Below, one piece after another: positions 8,478 through 17,669 of a stretch of DNA of 18,666 nucleotides. Position numbers and translations under genes: made by a program. Position 1 is the stretch's first letter. Every line of letters begins with the position of its first letter. Under the pieces are notes generated by a model that saw nothing but the letters and a program-made list of their open reading frames with translations, had not been told where the DNA came from and did not search any database. Origin of the DNA: Candidatus Omnitrophota bacterium (GTDB lineage Bacteria; Omnitrophota; Koll11; Duberdicusellales; 4484-171); the NCBI GenBank assembly GCA_030692055.1, contig JAUYCY010000094.1, positions 1 to 18,666 on the forward strand. The letters run 5' to 3'.

Positions 8478-10919
8478 ATGAAAAATAAAGTTATAATCTT
8501 AAGCTTACTTATTATTTTTTTCTGCCAGTTATCTAGTTTTGCCGCTAATAAAGAAGAGGAGAAATTCTTCATAGCCAGCAAGGCTTTTTCTGATGGTTTT
8601 TATGAGGCAAGCCTTTCTTTGTTCAAGCGATTTATTGAAGAGTTTCCGCAAAGTAAAAATGGCTCTGTTGCAAAATTATACATCGCTAAATGTTACTATT
8701 TCAAAGAAGACTATTCGCATGCTTTAGGGATATTGAATGAAATTGTGAATAAAAAAGAGGCTCAAGAGGTGCTTGATGAAGTATGTTACTGGCTGGCGGA
8801 GGGCTATTGTAAAGGAAAAAGTTTCAGAGATTCACTTGCGTTTTGTGACAGGATAATAGAAAAATATCCCTCTTCGAAATTTATCTGGCAGGCGCATTAT
8901 TTGGCAGCGATAGATTCCCAAGAGTTGAACCAAGAGGATAGGTCGCAAGATTTATTTAAAAAGATAATTAGCCAATGCAAAGATGATAAGATTATTGAGG
9001 GCGCTTACTTAAAGCTTCTTGATTATTTTTTTAGAAAAAAGAATTACGCTCAACTTATCAGTCTAGGGCAGGAATACCTCAAAAAATATCCCAAAAGCAA
9101 TCTAGCAGCAAAAGTATATTTTTATTTAGGCGAAAGCTTTTACGCAGAGAAAGAATTGGAAGAAGCAGTTAAAAATTATAGCCGCGCTTTAGAATTAAAT
9201 AATGACAGTAGTTTTTCTGATTTGATTTATCAAGGCTTAGCGTTAGCTTTTATAGAAAAACAGGACAATACCCAAGCAAAAAAGAATATCGGCGCGATAA
9301 AAGATGAGGAGTTGCGTCTTTATTCACAAGGAGTTTATTGCCTTAAGGTAAAGGATTACGCGCAAGCTCTGGAAAACTTTGACGCGCTTTTAAATAAATT
9401 TACACAAGGCAAATTTTTTGCCAATACGTCTTTAAATAGAGCGGATGCTTTGTATGAAATGGGCAGATTAAATGACTCACTTTCTGTGTATATTTATATC
9501 ATTGATAATATCAAAGGAATGCAATACTCAGATATCCGCGATAAAGCGCATTATGGTTTAGCTTGGTGTTATTTAAAGAACGGAGAATTTAAAAAGGCTA
9601 TCGATGAATTTAAAAATACTTTAAAATATACCGACAATAACATAGTCAAAATAAGTTCGCAAATACAGATTGCCGATGCTTATCAGGAAGCAGGAAATTA
9701 TAATCAAGCCTTAGATCTCTATAACGAAATTTTAAAAAATAACCCCAATACTGTCTACGATGATTATATCCAATTCCAAATCGGCATAGTTTTTCTTAAA
9801 GCAAAGAGATTAGAGGAGGCATTATTCGCACTGCGGAACCTTCAGAAAAATTTTCCCTCTTCAAAACTTATTCCTCAGGCGCAGTATTATCTAGCAGTCG
9901 GTTATTTTAGCGCAGAAGCATATCGCGAGGCGGAAGACCTATTGGATGATTTTATTGTGAAATTTGCGCAAAGCGAACTCATGCCCAGAGTATATTATCT
10001 CTATGGTAAATGTTTTTATAATGAGAAAAACTACAGCAAAGCATTAGAAATATTTAAAGGAATAATAGGAAAGTTTAACGATAGAGAGATCGAAGAACTT
10101 GTTTATATCGATATAGGTAATTGTTATTTAAGCCTTTCTTCATTTGATAACGCAAAGAAAACTTGGGAAGAATTCTTAAACAAGTTTAATAAATCGCAAT
10201 ATGCCGGTTCCGTGGCTTTGTATTTAGGAGGTTTATACGAAAACGAAAAAAATTATATTGAGGCGGAAAGATATTATAAAAATGTTACCGAAAGCTATAA
10301 AGATTCTGTTTGGGCAAAAGAAGCTATACTTTCCTTGGGCCATCTTTACCTATTTAAAGGCGATATAGATAAGGCACAGGAGACTTTGCAAAAGTTAGCG
10401 CAAATGGATACGCCTCTTTCATTAAAGGCGAAGTTTTATTTAGCTAAGATTTACACTCAAAAAAACCTAAATGCTGACGCGATAAAGATATATGACGAAT
10501 TAATAGGTTCAGAGTCTACAGTTTCTAAAATTGCTATTTTAGAGAAAGCGTATCTACTTAAAGAAAACGGCGAATACCCCGAGGCCGTTATATTATTTAA
10601 AAAAGCATTGACAGCCGGTATGGATTCTCCTAAACTAAGATTTTCTTTGGCTTTTGCCTTAGAGAAAGTAAATCAAAACAAAGAGGCAATAGAGGAATAT
10701 TTCAAAGCTATCTATACATTTTCGCAAGAGAAAGATTTATCTGATAAGGATAGCAGCGATTATAAAATTAAAGCTTATTTTCGTATAGCGAAGATTTACG
10801 AGAAAGAAAAGAAAATAGAAGCGGCAAGAGAGATCTATAAAAAAATAGTAGGCTTTGATAGTGAAGAGTCAAAAATAGCAAAAGCAAGGTTAGAAGAGCT
10901 GGGAAAAGCAGCAAAATGA
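8478..10919 (+). CDS. Large secreted tetratricopeptide-repeat protein, Tol-associated context
   Basis: The 813-aa protein starts with a clear signal peptide: MKNK, a hydrophobic stretch (about residues 5-19) and SSFAA near 19-23, so export is expected. The rest is almost entirely helical repeats of the TPR/SEL1-BamD type with recurring patterns such as YYLYGKCFYNEKNYSKALEI, roughly 20 units. No catalytic motif is visible. ExbB/TolQ and ExbD/TolR genes follow, so a role as a periplasmic scaffold comparable to CpoB/YbgF or BamD is reasonable. It is far longer than those proteins, and the comparison is by context only. GGAAGG sits about 8 nt before ATG 8478. The C terminus ends in a lysine/alanine-rich tail without a membrane segment. 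Confidence 0.85.
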   Translation: MKNKVIILSLLIIFFCQLSSFAANKEEEKFFIASKAFSDGFYEASLSLFKRFIEEFPQSKNGSVAKLYIAKCYYFKEDYSHALGILNEIVNKKEAQEVLDEVCYWLAEGYCKGKSFRDSLAFCDRIIEKYPSSKFIWQAHYLAAIDSQELNQEDRSQDLFKKIISQCKDDKIIEGAYLKLLDYFFRKKNYAQLISLGQEYLKKYPKSNLAAKVYFYLGESFYAEKELEEAVKNYSRALELNNDSSFSDLIYQGLALAFIEKQDNTQAKKNIGAIKDEELRLYSQGVYCLKVKDYAQALENFDALLNKFTQGKFFANTSLNRADALYEMGRLNDSLSVYIYIIDNIKGMQYSDIRDKAHYGLAWCYLKNGEFKKAIDEFKNTLKYTDNNIVKISSQIQIADAYQEAGNYNQALDLYNEILKNNPNTVYDDYIQFQIGIVFLKAKRLEEALFALRNLQKNFPSSKLIPQAQYYLAVGYFSAEAYREAEDLLDDFIVKFAQSELMPRVYYLYGKCFYNEKNYSKALEIFKGIIGKFNDREIEELVYIDIGNCYLSLSSFDNAKKTWEEFLNKFNKSQYAGSVALYLGGLYENEKNYIEAERYYKNVTESYKDSVWAKEAILSLGHLYLFKGDIDKAQETLQKLAQMDTPLSLKAKFYLAKIYTQKNLNADAIKIYDELIGSESTVSKIAILEKAYLLKENGEYPEAVILFKKALTAGMDSPKLRFSLAFALEKVNQNKEAIEEYFKAIYTFSQEKDLSDKDSSDYKIKAYFRIAKIYEKEKKIEAAREIYKKIVGFDSEESKIAKARLEELGKAAK

Positions 10920-10930
10920 TTATAAGAGAT

Positions 10931-11025
10931 TGCAACCGCACAAGCGCAGATAAAAGACCGCAAATACCGCAGATAAAATATCTGCGTAATCAGCGTATAT
11001 AATCTGTGTAATCTGCGGTTACAGG
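10931..11025. repeat. Dispersed palindromic repeat, family A, copy 3
   Basis: GCGCAGAT (10944-10951) and CCGCAGAT (10967-10974) face ATCTGCG (10979-10985), AATCTGTG (11001-11008) and AATCTGCGG (11010-11018). The outer TGCAACCGCA and TGCGGTTACA words (10931 and 11014 onward) also pair. The repeat fills the gap before exbB and stops just at its GGGAGG ribosome-binding site. Confidence 0.75.
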
Positions 11026-11037
11026 GAGGATATAAAT

Positions 11038-11679
11038 ATGTGGCTATGGCAAGGGATAGTTCAGGGTGGTCCGGTAATGATACCGATTATTTTATGTTCT
11101 TTTTTCGCTTGCGCGATCACCATAGAAAGGATGCTTTTTTATTATGTCGGCTTAAAGTTTAATAGCAAGGAGATACTTACGCAAATTTTAGAAAATGTGC
11201 GCAAAAATAAAATCACTGAAGCAATTGAAATTTGCGAAAAGAATCAATATTATATAACCAATATTTTAAAAGCAGGCCTTATCCATTACGAAGATTCCAA
11301 AGAAATTATTAAGGAAGAGATGGAGAATACTTCTTTATATGAGCTGCCTAAACTGGAAAAAAACTTAAATTTTTTAAGCACCATTTCACATGTTTCCCCT
11401 CTTTTGGGGCTTTTAGGCACAGTTACCGGTTTGGTTAAGTGTTTTTATACAATCGAGAAAAAAGCAGCAAGCGTTGGCATGGTAAATCCGTCGGATTTAG
11501 CAGGAGGAATATGGGAGGCGCTTATCACTACCGTTGCAGGTCTATGCGTAGCTATACCCGGATATATTGCGTATCATTATTTTGTGCATAAAGTAGATTT
11601 ATATATTTTGGAAGCAGAAAGAGCCGCAAGCGAATTGTTAGAAGTGTTATCGCAAAGAAGGTATGTTGGTGAGGTCTAA
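11038..11679 (+). CDS. exbB: MotA/TolQ/ExbB proton-channel family protein
   Basis: This is the inner-membrane proton-channel subunit that, with ExbD/TolR, harvests proton-motive force to act on the outer membrane or the Tol-Pal complex. The 213-aa sequence shows the usual three membrane segments: about 13-36, 112-134 (LLGLLGTVTGLVKCFY) and 158-182 (WEALITTVAGLCVAIPGYIAYHY). A cytoplasmic loop lies between the first two. GLLGTVTG and ITTVAGL are family hallmarks. GGAGG precedes ATG 11038. TolQ and ExbB cannot be separated from sequence alone; the neighbouring TPR protein slightly favours a Tol-like role. Unusually, its partner gene does not follow directly but after a 295-nt non-coding block. 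Confidence 0.93.
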   Translation: MWLWQGIVQGGPVMIPIILCSFFACAITIERMLFYYVGLKFNSKEILTQILENVRKNKITEAIEICEKNQYYITNILKAGLIHYEDSKEIIKEEMENTSLYELPKLEKNLNFLSTISHVSPLLGLLGTVTGLVKCFYTIEKKAASVGMVNPSDLAGGIWEALITTVAGLCVAIPGYIAYHYFVHKVDLYILEAERAASELLEVLSQRRYVGEV

Positions 11680-11687
11680 TGAGACTT

Positions 11688-11721
11688 GCAATTTTTCAAG
11701 CTATGGGTGTAGAAAAATTGC
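11688..11721. repeat. Hairpin just after exbB
   Basis: GCAATTTTTC (11688-11697) pairs perfectly with GAAAAATTGC (11712-11721) around a 14-nt loop, starting 9 nt after the exbB stop codon. It has no T-run after the 3' arm. It could attenuate or stabilise the exbB message; it is also the first of several palindromes in this gap. Confidence 0.6.
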
Positions 11722-11727
11722 GTAGTC

Positions 11728-11848
11728 GAATTAGACCCCACACCCAGATAAGGTGATGGGATAATAATAGAAGCGATTTTGAAATAATATCACAAACTAC
11801 ATATCCCACAGTGATTAAATACTCTACTGCTGGGTGTGGGGTCAATTC
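11728..11848. repeat. MITE-like inverted-repeat element between exbB and exbD
   Basis: A 20-nt left arm GAATTAGACCCCACACCCAG (11728-11747) matches the reverse complement of 11830-11848 with only one base gap. The ends enclose about 82 nt of AT-rich DNA with a further GGGATA/TATCCC pairing. No ORF is present. The 121-bp size, long matched ends and non-coding content resemble a miniature inverted-repeat element. No target duplication could be recognised with confidence. Confidence 0.6.
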
Positions 11849-11954
11849 GCACTATTATTTTTTCTGCGTGCTTATGCACTTGAAAAAAATAATGTGCTTC
11901 CGCCAAAATTTTTGATTTTGACGAGATCTCGCCATTCGTCTAAGGCGAATGGCG
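11849..11954. repeat. Tandem palindromes before exbD, including family E copy 1
   Basis: An imperfect 16-nt arm pair (11849-11864 with 11882-11897) is followed by a two-hairpin element. The first hairpin (11900-11922) is built from CGCCAAAAT and ATTTTGACG. The second is CGCCATTCG (11930-11938) with CGAATGGCG (11946-11954). The linker contains TTTGACGAGATCTCG. The two-hairpin layout and the linker recur at 12397-12452, defining family E. The exbD Shine-Dalgarno follows 7 nt later. Confidence 0.65.
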
Positions 11955-11974
11955 GACATTGAAGGAGGTTGTTA

Positions 11975-12373
11975 GTGAGGTTTAAGAGACGTATCCGCGA
12001 AGAAGCAGGCTTAACGCAAATAGATATTGCGCCTTTGATTGATTGTATTTTTCTGCTTTTAATATTTTTTATGTTGACTTCAAGTTTTATTGCTATACCC
12101 GGCATAAACGTAAAACTTCCTAGGGCTATTACTTCAGAAGACATGAACCCTCAAGCGCTCACTGTTGTGATTTCGAGTGAAGATATAATTTATATTCAAG
12201 ATAAACCCATCACCCTTAAAGATGTTGAAACTTTTCTTAAAAAAGGAAAATACAATGCGATTTTTATAAAATCAGATAGGAATGCGAGTTTAGGGTCGGT
12301 TGTGGGCGTTTGGGATATCTGTAAAAAATTCGGCATAGAAAAAATAGGAATTGCCACTACTTATGAAGAATAA
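11975..12373 (+). CDS. exbD: ExbD/TolR family biopolymer transport protein
   Basis: This is the single-span partner of the ExbB/TolQ channel. The 132-aa protein has a basic N terminus (MRFKRRIREE), then DIAPLIDCIFLLLIFFMLTSSF as the only membrane segment. D23 falls in the place of the essential proton-carrying aspartate (TolR D23, ExbD D25). The rest is a periplasmic domain of normal size. I chose the GTG at 11975 because AAGGAGG at 11962-11968 is 6 nt upstream; a TTG at 11969 in the same frame would abut the Shine-Dalgarno. The stop is immediately followed by a long palindromic repeat. Confidence 0.93.
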   Translation: MRFKRRIREEAGLTQIDIAPLIDCIFLLLIFFMLTSSFIAIPGINVKLPRAITSEDMNPQALTVVISSEDIIYIQDKPITLKDVETFLKKGKYNAIFIKSDRNASLGSVVGVWDICKKFGIEKIGIATTYEE

Positions 12374-12592
12374 AAATAACCAAGCTCCAAGATATCCGTC
12401 AAATTCTTTGAATTTGACGAGACCTCGTCAATTTGCTATGGGCAAATTGACGGGCAATAACCAAACAATGACCAATAATCAAATCCCAATAACCAAACGA
12501 AAACAACAAAACAGCTTGGTTATTGATTATTGGGTATTGGGATTTGTTTGGAACTTGTATCTTGGTTATTGGTTATTTATTAAAGACCAGTT
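12372..12592. repeat. Large palindromic repeat, family F, with a nested family E element
   Basis: The exbD-lgt gap is a long imperfect palindrome made of AATAACCAA-type words on the left and TTGGTTATT-type words on the right. The outer arms are around 12374-12395 and 12555-12585, the inner arms around 12455-12505 and 12515-12552. The left arm is interrupted at 12397-12452 by two perfect hairpins. One is CGTCAAATTC/GAATTTGACG; the other is CGTCAATTTGC/GCAAATTGACG, joined by AGACCT. These form family E copy 2. The 88-codon open frame across this region is composed of repeat sequence and is not a credible gene. Confidence 0.75.
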
Positions 12593-12620
12593 TTTTATCT
12601 TTAGTTTATATTCTTGAACG

Positions 12621-13373
12621 ATGTTTCCTATATTTTTAAAAATTGGGCCCATAACTATTTACTATTACGGATTATTTATCGTTTTGGGAATACTTGCTGG
12701 TTATTTTATTTCTTTACGAGAAGCCCAAAGGCAAAGGATAGATAAAAATATTTTTTTTAATATTTTTTTCTGGACGTTAGTTTTTTCTTTTTTAGGCGCG
12801 AAAATAGTCTATATATTGCTTGATTTCAAGAACTTTTTGGCTCGGCCATTAAGCATGGTTAGAACGGGCTTTGTTTTTTACGGTGGAGTAATTTTTGGCT
12901 TGCCCGCTTTCTATTTGTTAACAAAACGATATAAAATTGTGTTTAGAGAAATTGCTGATGCTCTCGCGCTGGGAATTCCCGTGGGGCATGCTTTGGGCAG
13001 GATTGGTTGTTTTTCTTACGGCTGTTGTTACGGCAAAAGAACAAATTCATTTCTGGGGGTTTTATTTCCTTCTGATTCACCAGCTGGCGCATCAGGCGTA
13101 AAAGTCATACCTACGCAGTTAATTGAATCATTTTTTCTTCTAATAATTTTTTTAGCCCTAAATATACTTAAAAAAAGAAAAAAATTTGAGGGGCAATTGT
13201 TTCTTTATTATCTTATTTTCTATGCGATACTGCGGTTTATTATTGAATTTTTTAGGGGAGACGAACGAGGGGAAATTTTTTCTTTTTCTGTTTCTCAAGT
13301 TATAGCGCTTGTCATTTTAACATTAGGCATTTTTTTGTGGCGCCGCTGGAAAAACACCGCAGATGTTATATAA
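12621..13373 (+). CDS. lgt: Prolipoprotein diacylglyceryl transferase
   Basis: Lgt transfers a diacylglyceryl group from phosphatidylglycerol to the lipobox cysteine of prelipoproteins in the inner membrane. The 250-aa protein has about seven hydrophobic segments, and starts with MFPIFLKIGPITIYYYGLFIVLG-like sequence as in other Lgt proteins. FYGGVIFG lies at 87-94. The signature HALGRIGCFSYGCCYGK (123-139) is the GRIGCF..GCCYG variant common outside Proteobacteria. Later blocks are IPTQLIES and LRFIIEFFRGDERG. ATG 12621 has no convincing Shine-Dalgarno. It is consistent with an organism that makes outer- or inner-membrane lipoproteins. Confidence 0.95.
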   Translation: MFPIFLKIGPITIYYYGLFIVLGILAGYFISLREAQRQRIDKNIFFNIFFWTLVFSFLGAKIVYILLDFKNFLARPLSMVRTGFVFYGGVIFGLPAFYLLTKRYKIVFREIADALALGIPVGHALGRIGCFSYGCCYGKRTNSFLGVLFPSDSPAGASGVKVIPTQLIESFFLLIIFLALNILKKRKKFEGQLFLYYLIFYAILRFIIEFFRGDERGEIFSFSVSQVIALVILTLGIFLWRRWKNTADVI

Positions 13374-13403
13374 TATAGGTATAGAATATATACTATTTAA
13401 AAA

Positions 13404-13578
13404 ACGCGCTTACACTTAGATATCACGTTTATCGGTTAACGGTTGTGCAACTCGTATCGGTTGCGTTAACCGTAAAACGTATGACGATAAACGAAACGAG
13501 CAGCGTCCTTCGATAATACTCAGGACTTAGCCCTGAGCGAAGTCGAATGGGCGTAACCGATAGACGTACTACGTAAAC
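13404..13578. repeat. Dispersed repeat, family D copy 2, with nested family C element
   Basis: The words GGTTGTGCAACTCGT, CGGTTGCGTTAACCGTAA, ACGAGCAGCG, GCGTAACCGATAGACG and TACGTAAACC match family D copy 1 (3742-3852) in order. Between ACGAGCAGCG and GCGTAACCG an extra palindrome is inserted at about 13507-13548. It has TTCGATAATACTCAGG facing CCTGAGCGAAGTCGAA, and is of the family C type seen at 1275-1310. Copy 1 lacks this insertion, so family C probably entered a pre-existing family D repeat. Confidence 0.7.
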
Positions 13579-13604
13579 CCAAGCGTAAGAATTGTAAACT
13601 TGAC

Positions 13605-13635
13605 TTGTGAATGGTACATAGAATATATATATAAT
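13605..13635 (+). promoter_or_regulatory. Candidate promoter giving a near-leaderless nadE message
   Basis: TATAAT at 13630-13635 lies 7 nt before the nadE ATG. A -35-like TTGTGA at 13605-13610 gives a 19-nt spacer. An alternative pairing is TTGACT (13600-13605) with TATATA (13624-13629) at 18 nt. Either would start transcription within a few bases of the ATG. nadE has no Shine-Dalgarno, consistent with leaderless initiation. AT-rich DNA yields such boxes easily by chance. Confidence 0.35.
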
Positions 13636-13642
13636 TAGTACT

Positions 13643-15247
13643 ATGTTAAAAATAGCTTTAGCTCAAATTAATCCTTGCGTTGGCGATTTAGAGGCTAATG
13701 CCAGGAAAATTATAGCTAATATAAAAGAAGCAAAGGCTAAAGGCGTTGATATAATAATTTTTCCGGAATTAGCACTGGTTGGTTATCCGCCAGAAGACCT
13801 TTTACTTAAACCCTACTTTATTGAAGAAAACTTACGCTACTTACAGCTGATTAAAAAAGAATGTAAAGGAATTATTGTGTTCGTGGGATTTGTGGATAAG
13901 GTTAAAGATAAAATCTACAATTCCTGCGCCTTTATTCAAAATGAAGCTATACGCGATATCTATCACAAGGTTTACCTTCCAAACTATGGTGTATTTGACG
14001 AAAAAAGATATTTTACGCCCGGAGAAGCGCTTTCCTTTTGCGCTTTTAAGGGTTACAGGTTCGCTGTGAGCATATGTGAAGATATATGGAAACGGGGTTT
14101 TGTCAACCATCTAAAAGGAAGAAATCTTGATTTTATAATAAATATTTCTGCCTCACCGTTTTATTTAGGAAAACTTTCATTAAGAGAAAAAACTTTTTCC
14201 GATGCCGCTGGCCAAACGCGCGCATTTCTATTTTTTTGCAATTTAGTGGGCGGGCAAGATGAGCTTGTTTTTGACGGCGCAAGTATGGTTTTCTCCGGGC
14301 AGGGCAAAGTGCTAAAATGCGCGAAGAGGTTTTCTGAAGATTTATTGATATTTACGCTCGCCAAATTCAGCCGTTACCCTAGCGTAAAGGTAGCCCCCAA
14401 AGAAGATGAGGACGTATTCAGAGCGTTACGTTTAGGCCTTTACGATTATGTGCATAAGAATGGTTTTGAAAAAGTCATGGTGGGCGTTAGCGGAGGCGTT
14501 GATTCGGCTGTAGTTATTGCGTTAGCCGCTCTTGCTTTAGGCCCGGATAACGTTAGCGCCCTGATTATGCCTTCGTGTTATACTTCCAAAGAAACATTAG
14601 CTGATGCTAAAAAGGTTTGTGATAACTTGGGGGTAAAGTATTATACCGCGAATATAGACGAGATTTTCCAATGTTATCTTAGAGATCTTAAGCCATTTTT
14701 TAAAAAGGAGAAAAGAGATAAGACAGAAGAAAATTTACAGGCGAGAATTAGAGGCAACTTGCTCATGGCTTTTTCAAACAAGTTCGGCCATCTTATTCTT
14801 AATACCGGAAATAAAAGCGAAGTTTCGGCCGGTTACTGTACGCTTTACGGAGATATGGTGGGCGGTTTTGGAGTTTTAAAAGATATACCTAAGCTGTTAG
14901 TGTATAAGCTTGCGCATTATATCAATCAAATTTGTAGCAAAAAAGTTATTCCGCTTTCGGTAATCAAAAGGGCGCCTTCCGCGGAATTAAAGCCCAACCA
15001 AAAAGACGAAGATACTTTACCGCCGTATAGGTTACTTGACGCTATTATCAAATTATATGTAGAGGAAGATCGTGCCTTGGATGAAATTGTTAAGCTAGGA
15101 TTTAGAAAAGATATAGTGAAAAAAGTAATTAAAATGGTTGATTCCAGCGAATATAAGCGCCGCCAAGCCACGATAGGAATTAAGATTACACCGCGTGCCT
15201 TTGGCAGAGACAGAAGAATGCCGATTACGAATAAGTTTAATTGTTAA
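13643..15247 (+). CDS. nadE: Glutamine-dependent NAD+ synthetase
   Basis: NadE converts deamido-NAD to NAD+ using ATP and ammonia released from glutamine. The 534-aa protein has two domains. Residues 1 to about 245 form a nitrilase-type glutaminase with the Glu-Lys-Cys triad: E42 in FPELALVGYPPEDLL, K109 in YHKVYLPNYGVFDE and C145 in SICEDIW. The C-terminal ATP-pyrophosphatase domain has the P-loop SGGVDS (283-288), then LQARIRGN and LNTGNKSEVSAGYCTLYGDMVGGFGVLKD. The sequence is complete. Together with nadX it shows an aspartate-to-NAD route in this organism. It starts at ATG 13643 without a Shine-Dalgarno and stands alone between repeat-filled gaps. Confidence 0.97.
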   Translation: MLKIALAQINPCVGDLEANARKIIANIKEAKAKGVDIIIFPELALVGYPPEDLLLKPYFIEENLRYLQLIKKECKGIIVFVGFVDKVKDKIYNSCAFIQNEAIRDIYHKVYLPNYGVFDEKRYFTPGEALSFCAFKGYRFAVSICEDIWKRGFVNHLKGRNLDFIINISASPFYLGKLSLREKTFSDAAGQTRAFLFFCNLVGGQDELVFDGASMVFSGQGKVLKCAKRFSEDLLIFTLAKFSRYPSVKVAPKEDEDVFRALRLGLYDYVHKNGFEKVMVGVSGGVDSAVVIALAALALGPDNVSALIMPSCYTSKETLADAKKVCDNLGVKYYTANIDEIFQCYLRDLKPFFKKEKRDKTEENLQARIRGNLLMAFSNKFGHLILNTGNKSEVSAGYCTLYGDMVGGFGVLKDIPKLLVYKLAHYINQICSKKVIPLSVIKRAPSAELKPNQKDEDTLPPYRLLDAIIKLYVEEDRALDEIVKLGFRKDIVKKVIKMVDSSEYKRRQATIGIKITPRAFGRDRRMPITNKFNC

Positions 15248-15254
15248 TAAGTAT

Positions 15255-16924
<1,670 letters not shown>

Positions 16925-16995
16925 GTTGATAACATAGCAGATAATTCGTGTTCTTTAATATCGCGGGGTGGAGCAGACAGGTAGCTCGCAAGGCT

Positions 16996-17669
16996 CGATG
17001 GATACAAAACTCAAAGCCGACATTGCGGAATCAGCCGTAATAACCGAACTTCTTAAAAGAGGTTTTAGGGTATTGCGGCCGGTAGGGGATAGGCTTTCCT
17101 ATGATTTAGGCGTAGACCTTCAAGGAAAGTTTGTCCGCATCTAGGTAAAAAGCGCGTGGCTTAACGTAAAAGATAAGTGTTATGTCATTGATGCGCGGCG
17201 GACTAAGACCAATCGCCGGCGCATGTTAAGAGCGCGTTACAGCAAGAATGACTTTGATTTCGCAATTGTTTATATCGCTGATTTAAATGTATTCTACGTG
17301 ATACCTATAGCCGCGTTTTCTGATTATAAGAGTACTATAACATTTGTTGAATCAGAAAAGAGGCAACGTAGGCCAAAAACAGCGATTTACAGAGAGCGAT
17401 GGGGTTTGTTATCTAATGGGTCCCTCAGCCGGTAACGGCTGATGGAAAACTTGTCAAATTCGGTGGAACCCTGACTTTTTGTCGAGGCAATACCGAGCCA
17501 AGCCCCGACGTAATGTCGGGGAAGGTGTAGAGACTAGTTGGCAGGGACCCGGCACTAATTTAAATTCAAAGTATAATAAAATTAGTGCCGGGTTAAGGTA
17601 TAGTCCAGACTACAAACTTTTGATAATTTTTAGAAAATATCAAGAGGCAGCGAAAGCTGTAGTGGTAAG
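16996..17669 (+). ncRNA. Group I intron in tRNA-fMet (IC3-like)
   Basis: The intron is 674 nt and ends in G. A core can be drawn. P2-like hairpin: TCAGCCG/CGGCTGA with a GUAA loop (17425-17442). P3: CTTGTCAA (17450-17457) with TTGGCAGG (17538-17545). P4: TTCGGT (17459-17464) with ACCGAG (17492-17497). P5: GAC/GTC (17473-17483). P6: CCCCGAC/GTCGGGG (17503-17521). P7: GACTA (17532-17536) with TAGTC (17601-17605). P8: 14-bp stem 17548-17561 with 17579-17592. P9-like hairpin: CAGC-GAAA-GCTG (17648-17659). The stretches GGCAATACCGAGCCAAGC and GAAGGTGTAGAGACTA closely resemble the Anabaena tRNA-Leu intron core. P1 is less certain: GGCT of the exon could pair with AGCC at 17015-17018, giving U-A rather than U.G at the splice site. 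Confidence 0.93.
16998..17435 (+). pseudogene. Intron-encoded PD-(D/E)XK homing endonuclease (I-Ssp6803I type), interrupted by TAG
   Basis: Read through one in-frame TAG (17142-17144), the frame from ATG 16998 to TAA 17433-17435 gives 145 codons. It starts 2 nt inside the intron. The sequence has E11, then LLKRGFRVLRPVGDRLSYDLGVDL with D36. FVRI*VKSAW follows with K51, and then RRTKTNRRRM, FDFAIVYIADLNVFYVIP and KRQRRPKTAIYRERW. This matches the I-Ssp6803I endonuclease of the cyanobacterial tRNA-fMet intron in length (about 150 aa), host gene and motif spacing. The stop replaces codon 49, where the family has the active-site Gln of QVK; one C-to-T change (CAG to TAG) explains it. The rest of the frame is undamaged, so loss is recent or the TAG is tolerated. 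The 3' end overlaps the P2-like hairpin. Confidence 0.88.

Noticed and set aside
12351..12617. 88-codon open frame between exbD and lgt
   Set aside because: It consists of the family F palindrome and the nested family E hairpins, has low-complexity N/Q-rich composition, overlaps exbD and lacks a ribosome-binding site.
16998..17435. General reassignment of TAG to Gln
   Set aside because: eno terminates at a TAG in its conserved C-terminal position, and no other recognised gene has an internal TAG; one nonsense mutation is simpler.
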